This document shows positions 52,036 to 62,685 of a stretch of 64,000 nucleotides of DNA, piece after piece; within the stretch, counting starts at the first letter, position 1, and every line of letters starts with the position of its first letter. The notes beneath the pieces were generated by a model. It was given only the letters and a program-made list of their open reading frames with translations, did no database searches and was not told where the DNA came from. The position numbers and the translations under genes were made by a program. The DNA comes from Chondrus crispus (lineage: Eukaryota > Rhodophyta > Florideophyceae > Gigartinales > Gigartinaceae): assembly GCF_000350225.1 (NCBI RefSeq), contig NW_005179101.1:244293-308292 (forward strand). Direction: 5' to 3'.

Positions 52036-52253
52036 TCAGTTACTAACTAGTCGTTTATAGTTGTCTTTATAGTCGTTCAAAGTTCTACTTCGTAAAAATT
52101 GTGCTCCTCTTGTTCAATACTTGCGAAAATCTTAAATTTTGTTTAACTTTTACTGTAGAACATTTGACCTCATATGAGGCAAATTGCCGGTCGTCTAGAC
52201 ACTATATACCTTTTCATAATTGGCAGATGGCATGGTGTTCTTTCCCCGGAGAC

Positions 52254-52451
52254 TGTGATGCCATGAACTGGTCCGATGCCTCCGACCACGGATCGTGGCG
52301 GAGGCGACGGCGCCTCTATTTCCTACTGAGTAGATAGCGCCTTATTGGCGTTGTCCTATCTGTACTGTGTCTTACCTGGATAGAACCAGGTGAGTTTTGT
52401 TTTGGTGGCGCGTTGGCCGAGCGTCGAACTTGGTTACTGGACGGAACCACA
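52254..52451 (-). repeat. Copia-D2 3' LTR (198 bp, long form)
   Basis: Begins TGTGATGCCATGAACTGG and ends ...CTGGACGGAACCACA, followed by CTCCCCCCG (polypurine tract on the minus strand). It differs more from the other LTRs in its middle (CTACTGAGTAGATAGCG) than the coding parts differ from each other. Confidence 0.85.
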
Positions 52452-52460
52452 CTCCCCCCG

Positions 52461-55400
52461 ACGCGAAGACAGCGTATCCTGTATTTATCTTACGGCGATG
52501 TTCTTCTTGTGTGCGCGGTAGAGTGTTGATTTGAGGGATTTGGTGAGGATATCGGCGTATTGTTCGATGGATGGTATCCGAATGTTTAATTTTCCCTGTT
52601 GTACTGTGTCGTGGAGATAGTGATATCTCACGTCGATGCACTTCCTCCTTTTCGTCGCGCCCATGCTCTTCGCTATTTTCACCGCTGCTGTGTTGTCCAC
52701 ATGCAGGGTGGGCGTGCTGGTGGGGTGTTGAATTTTGCGGATGAGGTTGTGTAGCCAGAGTGTGAGGGCCGTTGTGTCGAATGCGGCGATATACTCCGCC
52801 TCGCAAGTGCTTTTTGCGACGACGGGTTGTTGCTTCGCAATCCACTGTACTGGTGCTCTGTTGATGAGCGTTACCATGCCGCTGATTGATTTTCGGCTTT
52901 TGGCGTCGTTCGCATAGTCGGCGTCTGAGTATGCGCAGATGGTGATTTCGCGGTTTTTATCCGCTGGCATGAGAATGCCTTCGTCACGAGTACTCTGGAG
53001 GTACTGTAGGAGTCGTTGCAGCAGATTCTAGTGGCGCTGTGTCCGTTTCTTGAGCTCATGTGCGAGCGTGGTTGCTGCGAATGCTGTGCCAGGGCGCGCG
53101 CCGTCCGCTATGTATCTTATTTCGCCAACTGCTTTGCCATATATCGTGGCAATGTCAGCTCGTATGTCCTCTTCGTCGGTGGGAGGGTTTATTTTTATGC
53201 CGTCCAGATATGGGGTGGTCCTCTTTTTGCATCCTGTCTGCGCGAGGAGTGTGACCACGGTATCGATGTGCGATGGTTGGGAGATGTGTATTCCCTGAGG
53301 TGTGTACCTGATTTTCCAGTTGAGGTACGAGGTCGGGCGTCCCATTCTTTTCACTGCATTTTTTTGGAGTGTGTGGTACAGTGAGTCGATCATGGATTTC
53401 GTGAAGGCGATTGGTAAAAAATCGTCCATGCTTATGCCAACTATCAGCGTGTCCTTCCCTTCTGTTTTCGTGAAGAGGGACGTGTCTGAGCGCATTTGTT
53501 TGTACCCGTGACTCTTGAGGTGTGCGTGCAGTTAGGTGCTGTAAATTTTGGCTGTGCCGTATACGTTTTCTTTTAGTTGCCCGTGTGTGGCTGCGTGCTT
53601 GAAAGATCCGTCGAACCGCCCTGGTTGCCATACGAACACTTTCCGTTTGTGTTGGTATGCCTCGTGGAGGTACGCTCCAGATATGTCGAAGTGTTCGATC
53701 TCCATGTTGCAGGACGCAGATATGGCGAAAAGGGTGCGGATCGTGCTTCTGTCAGCCATGTACGTCGCTGTTTTCTCCGGATCGGTATGAGTGTGTGGCG
53801 TCATTCTGTCTCCGCGGATCGAGCACCGTGCTTTGTGTTTGGTGCCTGTGTGATCCCTCTTGTAACGATATGTCATCGTCGTCGGGATGATTTCCCGTAC
53901 TGTCTGTCTGCGATCGCCAGTCAATTGCCTCCATCTCGTCAAGTTGATTGAGTTTGGTGTCGTGTGCGTCTGCCCATTGTCTGGCGTCTGCGTATTGGCG
54001 CGCTTGCTTCAGAGTTTTAGGGGGGGTAGTGTTGGTGACAGTCGTCGGGATGTGTGCTGTTCTTGCGATTTTTCTTCATCGTGCTCTGTGTTCTGTCCAC
54101 TTCCGTGGTGTTTTCGCAGGGGTCTTGCTGCCTGTGGTAGGCCCTGAACTCTGCTACTCGCATTTTGCTGTACATTCGGGTTTGAAGGTTTTGGACACAG
54201 ATATGTGTCTCGTCCAGTGCGTACATGTATCTCACTTGTGATGCCTTGCTGTGGAGTTTTGGCATGTTGGGTTTGAGAATGGGGGTATATCCCAGTTGTC
54301 CGAACGCCATACTTTTTTTGAGCTGTGGCTTTTGCCGATAGCACGGCGTGTGAGGGATTCCTTTTACCGCGTGGTGGTAAGTTATGTTGTATTTAAATAC
54401 AGCATCGCTCAAGGCGTCTTGCCAGTACACGTCGTGGAGTTTGCTGTGTGCGAGCGTGGCTCTCACTTTATCCATGAGTGTGCGATTGATGCGCTCGGCG
54501 AGAGCGTTCTCCTGCGGCGTGTATGTCGTTGTCGGTCGGTATTGGATTTCTCTGTGTTCGAGCTACTTCTGTACTTATTTGGCGAGGTACTCTTTCGCGT
54601 TGTCCGTCACGAGGAGTCTCGGTTGCTCTCCATTTTCCGTTGCTATCCTATCGATGGCTTGGATGATTGTGTGTGGCACTTGTGCCCTGTTGTGGAGGCA
54701 GAAAACCCATATATATCTCGTGTTTGTATCGGTGACTGTGAGGAAGTAGCGACAGTTATGTTGGAACGGGGGGTGTATTTGGTCGGAGACATCCGAAGAG
54801 AGACTCTCTCCTCATTCTGCGTGGTGTGCGGTGCGTTTGTGTGGCCTCGTGGCTGTTTTTCCATGCATGCACAGTGTGCATGTCATTTGTGCACTGGTGT
54901 CTGGTAGGCCTTTTGGCATTCCAGGGAGTAATTGGTGTCGTGACTGTGGTACAATTCCACACCACGACCCGCGATGGGAGATGAGCACCGCTTGGACGGG
55001 CGGTTACTACTGTAGCAATCGTGCACGCGCCCTCGGAAAGCGCAGTAGTACCTCCACGGCGTACACGTGGCATAACCGTCGACGCCGGTCGTGGCCACGG
55101 GTGCACGTGTTCGACCCGTCCGGTAGCTAATTAGCAATTAGTAGTTAATGGCACAAATTAGCCAATTTAGCACAGTAGCTGGTATGCAGTAAGTAACAGT
55201 TACTGTAGCGGGACAGGTGTCCTGGCGTCCCAAGACCGGGGGCACCTGCCCCGTTCCAGTAAACGGGGGCAGACTCGCCTCCCTTCCCTTTACGGCTAAT
55301 TGCTATCAGGTTCCAGTTTCCCTTTTAGTCTCAGGCTTCTAACCCGTGACCGGCCGTCCGGATCTAACACCACCGACCGGCTGCGCGTCACCGGCCACGT

Positions 55401-55652
55401 GAGCCTTCCCTCTTTTCGAGTCCTTCCGTACGGTTTGCATTCGCGCGTGGGTTACCCAGCGGCGCGCGCTCCCTTACCTCTAACCCCCCTCGTCTCCGAG
55501 TGGTCGGGACGAAGGTAGTTATACCACAGTGACATGTGAGCTGTGGTCTTTGGGTTGGCGTGGTTGAGGTGGATGTGCCATTCAGCCATTTGCTGTGCTG
55601 CAGCCGTGGGGAATTGTTGTCGCGACGGTGTGGTGGGTGTGTTTCGCAGAGT
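52461..55652 (-). pseudogene. pol: Copia-D2 pol: pre-integrase zinc finger, integrase, RT, RNase H
   Basis: Domain order and sequence are as in Copia-D1. Differences inform on both. D2 keeps Trp (TGG) where D1 has TGA, in RYIWVF and MEAIDW. D2 keeps Glu (GAA) at the third integrase stop of D1. D2 shares the TAA and TAG in integrase, the TAA in RT (53,532) and the TAG before RNase H (53,028). D2 retains the pre-integrase finger missing in D1: WHIHLNHANPKTTAHMS, then, beyond the nested LTR, CTLCMHGKTATRPH. Just after it a TGA stands where D1 has AGA. RT has the same GISMDDF box. D2 RNase H has a 3-base deletion near the C-terminus (NIRIPS for NIRRIPS). Confidence 0.88.
54945..55528 (-). mobile_element. 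Solo LTR (584 bp), TSD GTGAC, nested in Copia-D2
   Basis: TGTGGTACAATTCC at 54,945 and GTTATACCACA ending at 55,528 are flanked by GTGAC on both sides (54,940-54,944 and 55,529-55,533). Read on the minus strand it begins TGTGGTATAAC, like the Gypsy-A LTR, but the rest is different. Removing it rejoins the copia pre-integrase frame (TTAHMS to RHQLLPGMPKG). Confidence 0.88.
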
Positions 55653-56262
55653 TGTAGTATAATCACCCCCAACGACGAGGGGCGTGAGTACTGACAGTTC
55701 GGAAAGGCCCCGATCGGCGGGAAGATAAAAGCACGGCCCACCCACGGCACCGAGCACGGGCTCGAGGTAGTGGTGGTAGAGCAGGGTCGGGGAGGACGTG
55801 CGCACGCACGAGCGGTTCGACGTCTCGACGCCCCGGAGCGGTACTGGGTGACGATCCAGTACCGACGGGCAGAGACGGAGCCGGCTCGTGGGCGTGTAGC
55901 GTGCGTCCTCAACCCGCGCGCGGTGCTACTCTAAGGTAAAACGGACGGAAGTATCTAAAAGTAAGCGGGCGGACCAAGGTGGAGGATCCTTGACAAGTCC
56001 GTGCTTGTGGTCCTCCCCCGCCGGCGGTCCGCTCATATTTAATATACAGAGTCACCTATCATAACATTACCGTAGTGCAGGTCGGCCTGCACTGTAGTGC
56101 TGGCAGCCGTCGGGGCTGGCAGCACACGTGTCGCACACGTGTGTGCGCGCACCCCCGTACACGTGGGGTACACGTGTGCGCGCGCACTGAGGTACTGTAG
56201 AGCTCGTGCTCTACAGTTATAGATCTAATCTAATTCTAATTCCGGGAGGGGGATACGCTACA
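55653..56262 (-). repeat. Gypsy-E 3' LTR (610 bp)
   Basis: On the minus strand TGTAGCGTATCC (56,262) to ...TTATACTACA (55,653). It shares with the LTRs at 4,729 and 6,932 the TATA-like ATATTTAATATAC (about 56,034-56,046), the GACAAG...CTTGT hairpin (55,992-56,008) and the U3 palindromes (ACTGTAGAGC...GCTCTACAGT; CACGTGT...ACACGTG). Confidence 0.82.
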
Positions 56263-56276
56263 TGGCCCCCTCTCAA

Positions 56277-59200
56277 GTGTGGACGTCCGCGTCCACATGG
56301 GCTTGTAGAGCTGGTCGTGTCCCCCCCTCCGGACGAACGTCCGCGTTCGCGGGGTGTGCATGAACAGCGACCCTACTTCTCATCTTTTGACCTGATTCCT
56401 ATTCCCCTTCACTGATGACGCCCTCCGGCAGTCGTCATTCGTACATTGTTGGTCGTGCATCCCTTCTCCTCCATCTTCCTGTTTCGTGTCGGTGCGCCTT
56501 GTCTTCGCCACCGTCAGCGTCCCGCGCAGCAGCTCCATGCATCCATGAGTGCTCCAAGAAGTACGTCCACCTCTTACCTCGAATTATAAATTGACAAGCT
56601 GTCCCCCGCAAACGACGTGACGCGGCAGCCGCGCGTAGTGGTACCCAGAAGAAACCGCGACGCCCTCCAAGTCGAGCCCAGTAGCTGTCGTGCACCTCGT
56701 AGACGTCTAATTCGCACAGAGCAACGCGCGAGAGGCACGTTCCGTACCCGCGCGCATCTAAAACCCTCATTTATGGCGCGATCCATTACACGGGGTTCCT
56801 TGCTCACTGTGGCGTCACTCTGGAAGCCCCCAGTGTTGTGGTTAGAAAATGTGTCACACTGCGAGATATAGACCTTCGCTCTTTCTTTGCCGGCTCTCCC
56901 GCTCTGAACGGGACGTTCTATTCCCTTTTGGTTGTTGACCTTTGCGGGAGAGAACAGAGAGACGCGCGCTTCGCACTTCTTGGAATTTCTTCTGGAACAC
57001 TGAGCAGTACCCAATGAGGGGCCCATTATGCTAATTTTCTCATTGAAGTCAGGCCTCATCCTCCCGAAGCTATCGATTTGCGGGTTCAATTGAGGCGCCA
57101 CCTCCCGCAAGATATGCTGACAGTAACGGCCGGGGGTGCAGTAGAAGTAATCCGCAATCCAGTGCTCCATAAGCTGTCGCGGCCAGTTCTCATCCTCTGG
57201 TTCGGGCGCAATTGGTACCAAAGCTTGCAGCGTCTTTTGCATGTCTAGATTCGTGAACGCCTCCCTTTGTCTGTATGCGTCCGGCCTACGTGCTGATGGT
57301 CGTCCTTTTCCTCACTCGCCCCCCCTTGCGACATACGGTACGCGCGTAGTTGTCCGAAACTAAGCCGCCTTTGCCCTATAATCTGACAGCATGGCCATTT
57401 TTTGCAAACGCCTGACGTGCAGTTTCCTCAACAACGTATGAAAACGACGAGCCCGTGCGATGGTGATCAAAGCAGCGCTCGTGGCGTGGTAGCCCACCCC
57501 GACCAAGACGACGGTGAGGTGAAGCACGCTGCCTTCTGCGGTCCTCGAACTCCGGATACCCTCGCATTGCCCATCCGCAAGAGAGCAGCAATTGTTGTTC
57601 CGCCTCATACGCCACCCGTGCGCGTGCGGCGACTCCGTGTGTCCGACGTGCGAGCCAGTCTGACAGCGTATTGAGTATGATACGGCGCAGGGGCAGGCGG
57701 AGTGCATACGCAGTGCGCGTTGGTGCCCGGCATGCACTCTGCAGGACACTGTACACACGGGCGCTGATGGACTGTATGCTCTTACTGTATGCCACGATAC
57801 GTGACAGCGGCCGGCCGGCGGTATGCGTTCTGGGAGACACGCGGTGGCTTCTGCGCACTCGGTGCGTGTTGTCCAGAGTGGCGTCCGAAATGGCTCAAAT
57901 AGCCCGTGGCCAGTCCACCACCCCCCCTCGTGGTCTCTAAACCAGCTCCGTGCGTAGCGTGTGCAACCGTTCCCAAGCGCTCAGTGCCTCATTCCACTCT
58001 TGAGAGCTTCCGCTGATCATCTCTGGCATGGCAGACCCGACCTCTACCCCGCCTCGGTCGCGCGGTGGGGACGGCGCTCTGCCCGCATCGGCGGGAGTTC
58101 CTTCGTCTGGTGGGGGTCCCCCTTCCGGTGTTGTGCACTGAGAGGGAAGGGTGGGATCCCCCTCTGGCAGAGCGGGCGCATTTGGGGGCGCGTGTAGGGT
58201 ATTATCGGGAGACCACCCGTAAGGAACCGGTACGGGGCCGGGCGCGAAGCGCAGTAAGGAAAGTAAGGGAAAAAGTGGGGGGAGTAGAGCCCAGGAGGGG
58301 CGGAGTGGTAGGGACAGCTGTCGCGCGGAGAGCCGAGCAAAGCGGGACCACGCGCGCGGTAGAGACAGGAGGGAATCGGGACGCAGATGGCTCGCAGGGT
58401 ACCGTCGTGGGACGGGGACCGATGTGAGGCTACGACTCCGTTCCAGAATCCCGAGTTGTAGACCCAAAGCTTCGTGAGGATTTACTTCGGGTCAGACGTC
58501 GACTATATAGAAGTCGACGTCGGGATATAATAATAATAATACTAATTAAAATAACGGGGGCACGACACCCGTGACCCGTGGTGGTGGGCCACGGGTACAC
58601 ATGGTTAATTGGAACGGATAAACGTGGTGTATAACACGGGTACACGTGGGTAAACTGTCAGTACTTCGACAGGGCTTCATGGAGCTTACACCTAGACTGT
58701 GCTGGTGGAGAATCACACACGGTTACACGTGGTAAAGATGGCACTTATGATAGTGTGATACGCATCGTGCGCCACAGTGCTGTACTGCGATGAGATGGGG
58801 AGCTCAGTGCTCTACATAGCCCCCCTCTCAGAGTAGAGCGTCCCTGCGAACCATGAATCCGGCGGTCATTTCCCCGCCTTTGCCAACATACCAGCCCTCC
58901 GCAGTCAGAGACCGCCTGCGAGGATTAGGCGGGCGCTCGGGAGAGGAGATGTGATAGTGCGAGTCCGCGAGTACGCGTGCGAAATGAAATGCGAAGCGGT
59001 GTCCTCGGTCCGAACCTTGCCGGGGCTGCCTCCCTCATCGGAGGTCTTCCCTCAGCCGTGGTGCGAGCCTCCACGATTGTGAGGCGACCCATAACTTAGC
59101 TCGCCAGTATCCCCCTTCACCGTGGCGACCGGCCTCACGTCGAGGCCCCCTTTTGACACGCGAGGAGCCGAGTCCCTCGTCGCCCTGGTCGGAAATTCCT

Positions 59201-59382
59201 CCCTTAGGAAGGGAGGGGGTACAACTCGCCACGAGGGCGAGATGGGTCCGGCGTACTCGAGTGAGATAGCTTAGTCCACCCCCCTGGAAAGGGGAAGGGT
59301 GAACACGCGCGGGAGTGCAAACGCACTTCGTTCGGCGAGCACAGGGGCTTACCCATCACCCGTTGGGTAGAGAACACGCCGT
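56277..59382. other. Gypsy-E interior, no gene recognised; LTR-like patch and a perfect hairpin
   Basis: Frames occur on both strands: 56,574-57,242 minus, with a protein-like start MQKTLQALVPIAPEPEDENW; and 57,937-58,467 minus, ending in WNEALSAWERLHTLRTELV. No domain is recognised. At 58,493-58,520 a hairpin has GACGTCGACT and AGTCGACGTC arms around ATATAGA. An ATA microsatellite and a stretch rich in CACGGGTACAC-like motifs (58,555-58,740) follow, resembling the LTR U3 in style. This could be a promoter for the plus-strand coding stretch that starts near 59,383. Confidence 0.45.
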
Positions 59383-61583
59383 TTGGGTGGGGATAACACC
59401 GCGCGGTCCGAGGATCCGTGGGGAGTTGGTGTGATTCCGGCGATGTCGGACCGGTCGAACCGACGGCGGGCCCCTTGGAGGAGGCGGCAGTCACTCCCGC
59501 TGCCCGCAAATTTAAGCGAACTTAACCATTCTCTTACAGCCCCTTCCTTCAAATCGGGCGTCCCTATGGACGAGGATTCTGGCCGAGTCGTGTATCGTCC
59601 CGGGACAGCGTACAATCTCCTAGCGGCGCGATGGCGCGCGAGGAGGGGGGAGCTCTGTTACAAGAGGGTAGTACCGTGCGAGGTACCAATATCGTGCCAT
59701 CGTCCGACGCGCGAGACCCCTGCCTCGTTTTTTTCTGTAGGGTCGCTCACGAGGCTCCGTCTCCTTCTCCGACGTCCAGAGCAGCCTAACAGGGGAGACA
59801 TGTACACCTTCGGGGTACGTCCGGTCGACCGGGACGAGGAATGGCCCTGCCCGGGCGACTTAAAGGGATGAAATATGTACGATGACGCACTTCTTTTCGA
59901 CAGGGCGCCGTTTTTGTCCCCCGCGGGCCTGCGCGATGCGGAGATGATTCAGCGTTACGCTGCAGCGATCGGGGAGCTCCCGGGGGGGCTCAGCCTGGCG
60001 GCCGTGACATCCAGGGACTTCTCACACCGTTTGGTTGTGGAGCCTGAGTTCCTACGCCCAGGGGTTCGGCGGGAAGACACGCGGGCCCGGGTGGCCTTCG
60101 TGGAGCTACTTCGGCAGCGGATGCGCCGGACACCCTGCAATCGGACCGTCCCTCGTGCATGGGACTTCGATACGTGGGCCTATCGCACGGCGGCCGACCG
60201 GGTGTATGTCGCTGGATTGAAGCGGGTTACGGACAGTCTCCGTCTACGGGAGGAGAAGCCAGCGGTTGAGCTGATGGCCTGGAGCGGGCCGATCCTCCCT
60301 GCAGGGTTCGAGAGTCAGCCCGATCAGAGGAGAGACCCCGCGATGCACCAAAAGCTGAAGTATGAGCGTCAGATGCGGAACCGGATGGGGTCTTCGTCTC
60401 TTACGAGTGGGTAGAAATTTCCTCGTTCGAACGCGACGTCCTGACCGCGCGGTACCCCGAGCTACCCGTGTGGTTTGCGCAGTACGAAGTCCCTGCGGAC
60501 TTCCTGGCGGAATTACCACCGTGTTTGGTGTATTATGGGATGAGTATGATGGCCGATCCTCAATCCCCCCGCTGGATGGTCTTCCTGAGCGAGTGGCTCG
60601 CCATTGTCGCCAAGCGCATCTTGCGGTCGACCTACGACGGGCGGTTGTATGTCCTCCCAACGATGGTTGTGGAGTGGTTAAGACGCTTGGACCTCACACG
60701 AGTGTCAGGTGGAGCGGTGCTGCAGGATCGCTTACAAGCCCTGTTAGATCTACACGAAGCCATTGATTGGCTTCGTGTGCCATTCAATCAGGGGCATCAC
60801 TTCGATAACCCCCGGTCGAGGCATTACTCCCCTGGGCGGAGGTACGACGCGGGTCGAGCTGACCGCGGAAACTGGGTACGGGTCGAGTCCGGATCCCTCA
60901 CTCTCACACAGCCCGAGTACTTACGGGAGGCGGAGGAGTTCGACGCCGGTGGTGGTGACGGAGAGTGGCGCGTTCGGAGACGCGAGGATGTCCCAGGGGA
61001 GGAGCCCGGAGTGGTTCGCGTACGGCGACGCGGTGATGGACCCGGCGGAGAGGCCGGTGGGGCGCGCGAACTGCGACGTGGGGTCGGTTTCGGGAAGGCC
61101 CCCGGTGGCGGGCGCGATTGCGAGTCCCCGGGCGCCCGCGCGCTGGTGTCGGTCGTCTCGCCGTCCCCGGCGGACGTGGAGATGGGCGGCGAGAAGGGAC
61201 CGGAAGATCCGCCGATTGAGGTGGCGAGGGAGCGCGATCCGACGACGATCTCGGACGCGGAGATACGCGCGCTGCTGGACAATCCCCGCTTCAGGGAGAG
61301 GGTGCGACGCCTCGTGGCAGGAACGACCCCCACGTCGGAGGTGGGGGAGGCCGTCTCATCCGCGGCGAGGGGCGAGGGAGTGACCGAGCCCGAGCCACCG
61401 GGTGTCTTGGAGGTGGCAACGGGGACACCCGCTCTTGTCGCGGAGGGTCTTGAGGTGGCCTTGGCAGCAGAGGCGGCGGGGCCGACGGATGTGTCGGGCG
61501 CGAAAACGGCTCCCGCGGGGGACGCAGTGCCGGAGGAGTCCTTGGCTGACTACGAGGAAAAGTACGTATCGGCAGGCTCGTAA
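59383..61583 (+). pseudogene. Antisense coding stretch inside Gypsy-E, unknown protein (~730 codons)
   Basis: Three plus-strand frames follow head to tail: 59,383-59,871, 59,875-60,414 (same frame, separated only by TGA) and 60,468-61,583. The third frame is open upstream to about 60,370 (GVFVSYEWVEISSFERDVLT). Read together they give about 730 residues. A basic N-terminus (RPGTAYNLLAARWRARRGEL) is followed by a folded-looking middle (AWDFDTWAYRTAADRVYVAG, FLSEWLAIVAKRILRSTYDG, LQDRLQALLDLHEAIDWL). The C-terminal 200 residues are disordered and acidic/Gly/Pro/Glu-rich, with ISDAEIRALLDNPRFRERV. No zinc knuckle, protease or known family is seen. It runs opposite to the gypsy genes. One TGA and one frame change suggest decay, or a spliced transcript. 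A gag-like or host-derived origin is possible. Confidence 0.5.
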
Positions 61584-62200
61584 TTGGTCCTTCCCACTGT
61601 AGTGCGACGAGTAAACTAGTCACTTATCCCCCTTTTGTCCGGGTCCGCCGCGTGGGCCAATGCACCTTGCCCGTTCGGGGGAGTCAGTTCCTTCCTCCGA
61701 AAGGCCTTCGGGAATAAGTAACGACCCCCCTCTCGCCTGTGGGGACGGACAGAGTTCGGATCCACCGATTATTGTCGTTACTCCTCGCACAGGCGACTCA
61801 ATTACCTCGTCGAGCGAGTATCGTAATTCTCCGCGAAGGGAGGCACGGATAGAGTCCTCATCAGGCCAGTATTGTCGTTGCTCCTCGCACAGGCGACTCA
61901 ATTACCTCGTCGAGCGAGTATCGTAGTTCGCCACGCCACTTCATACCGTTCAGTCGGCGTTCTTGCTGGTCGCTCGGTGAGGCTCCGCTGGCACAAAGGA
62001 CAAGCCCCCGACGATTGAACAAATTTTAAACCCCCCTTTCCAAAATCGAAACCAAAAATTGAGGGTCATTCGCTTCGACCAACCTTGTCGGGGCCGGCCA
62101 TCCGGTGGCGAGTCGCGCTGTACAGAAGCGTGTTTCCATAGGCCTTGCGGTAACTGCCCCGCGTACCTCCTCAGAAGGTACGGGGGCGCGGTCCACTCCC
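61584..62200. other. No gene recognised; 100-bp-spaced duplication
   Basis: Between the antisense coding stretch and the chromodomain. It contains the duplicated segment listed next. The minus frame 61,620-61,901 shows no domain. Confidence 0.5.
61771..61926. repeat. Direct repeat of ~55 bp, period 100
   Basis: ATTGTCGTTACTCCTCGCAC and the following ~35 bases at 61,771 recur at 61,871 with one or two changes. Confidence 0.88.
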
Positions 62201-62659
62201 CTAATTCTCCGGTCCCACGCTGTCGTGATGCCCCCATAGTGCACAGTTGGGGATTGGTATGCGCTTTTTTCGGCAGAATCGCGCGACTGTGTTGTAGTCG
62301 ATATGACGGTCGGGCTCCCAGGTCGACTCGGCGTCGCTGTGCCCGTACCAACATACGCGAAACAGGGGGAGCCCGTCATCTCCCGGCTCGTGCCCAGTTA
62401 GCGATTGGACGACGTAGGCGTCGGTGGTGTCTCCCGCAGAGGAAGCAGGAGGTAGGGTCTGCCCCGATGGCACGCGTAGGGGTACGCGGAAGGCGTCGGG
62501 TCCGAACGTGCACCTCGCAGCCAGGCGCGCCGCACCAGACGAGATGAACGCGCGGTGAGCGGGGTCGGTCGCCGGCCGGGCGGAGGCCCTGACGCGGCGG
62601 GGTGCCGGTGGTTCCGTAGGGTCCACTGTTTGCTCGTGGGGTTCCCTCGCCGTTTGCAA
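62201..62659 (-). pseudogene. pol: Gypsy-E Pol C-terminus: chromodomain
   Basis: The minus frame 62,659-62,201 contains PLFRVCWYGHSDAESTWEPD followed by RHIDYNTVARFCRKK. This is the classic chromodomain pattern (V-x-W-x-G-x ... TWEP ... L/I..f), attached to the integrase C-terminus in chromoviruses. Chromodomains direct integration to modified chromatin. It lies in a different frame from the integrase (stop at 62,686-62,688), so a frame change separates them. A basic linker (RRVRASARPATD) precedes it. Confidence 0.85.
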
Positions 62660-62685
62660 GCGCGTAACGGGACGCGTGTCCTTCG

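Larger units (their letters stand above)
49389..52201 (+). mobile_element. piggyBac-like DNA transposon (borders approximate)
   Basis: A shared palindromic core CCTCATATGAGG lies near both ends: GGCCTCATATGAGGCC at about 49,406, and ACCTCATATGAGGCA at about 52,168. It is preceded by GTCTAG at 49,391 and mirrored CTAGAC at 52,196. It encloses a piggyBac-type transposase. I do not see the TTAA target site expected of classical piggyBac, so the borders are provisional. Confidence 0.6.
52254..55652 (-). mobile_element. Copia-D2: second copy, 5' part displaced by a gypsy insertion
   Basis: The left LTR, 52,254-52,451, has the long form. The polypurine tract follows, then pol nearly identical to Copia-D1 up to the pre-integrase region. 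Copia sequence stops at 55,652, where the LTR of the chromodomain gypsy element begins. The rest (protease, gag, 5' LTR) should lie beyond the right edge of the window if the gypsy element is complete. A solo LTR of another element is nested at 54,945-55,528. Confidence 0.88.

Noticed and set aside
60824-61623. Minus-strand frames opposite the antisense coding stretch of Gypsy-E
   Set aside because: Pro/Ser/Arg-rich low-complexity translations of a GC-rich coding strand. The plus-strand reading has far more protein-like middle sections.
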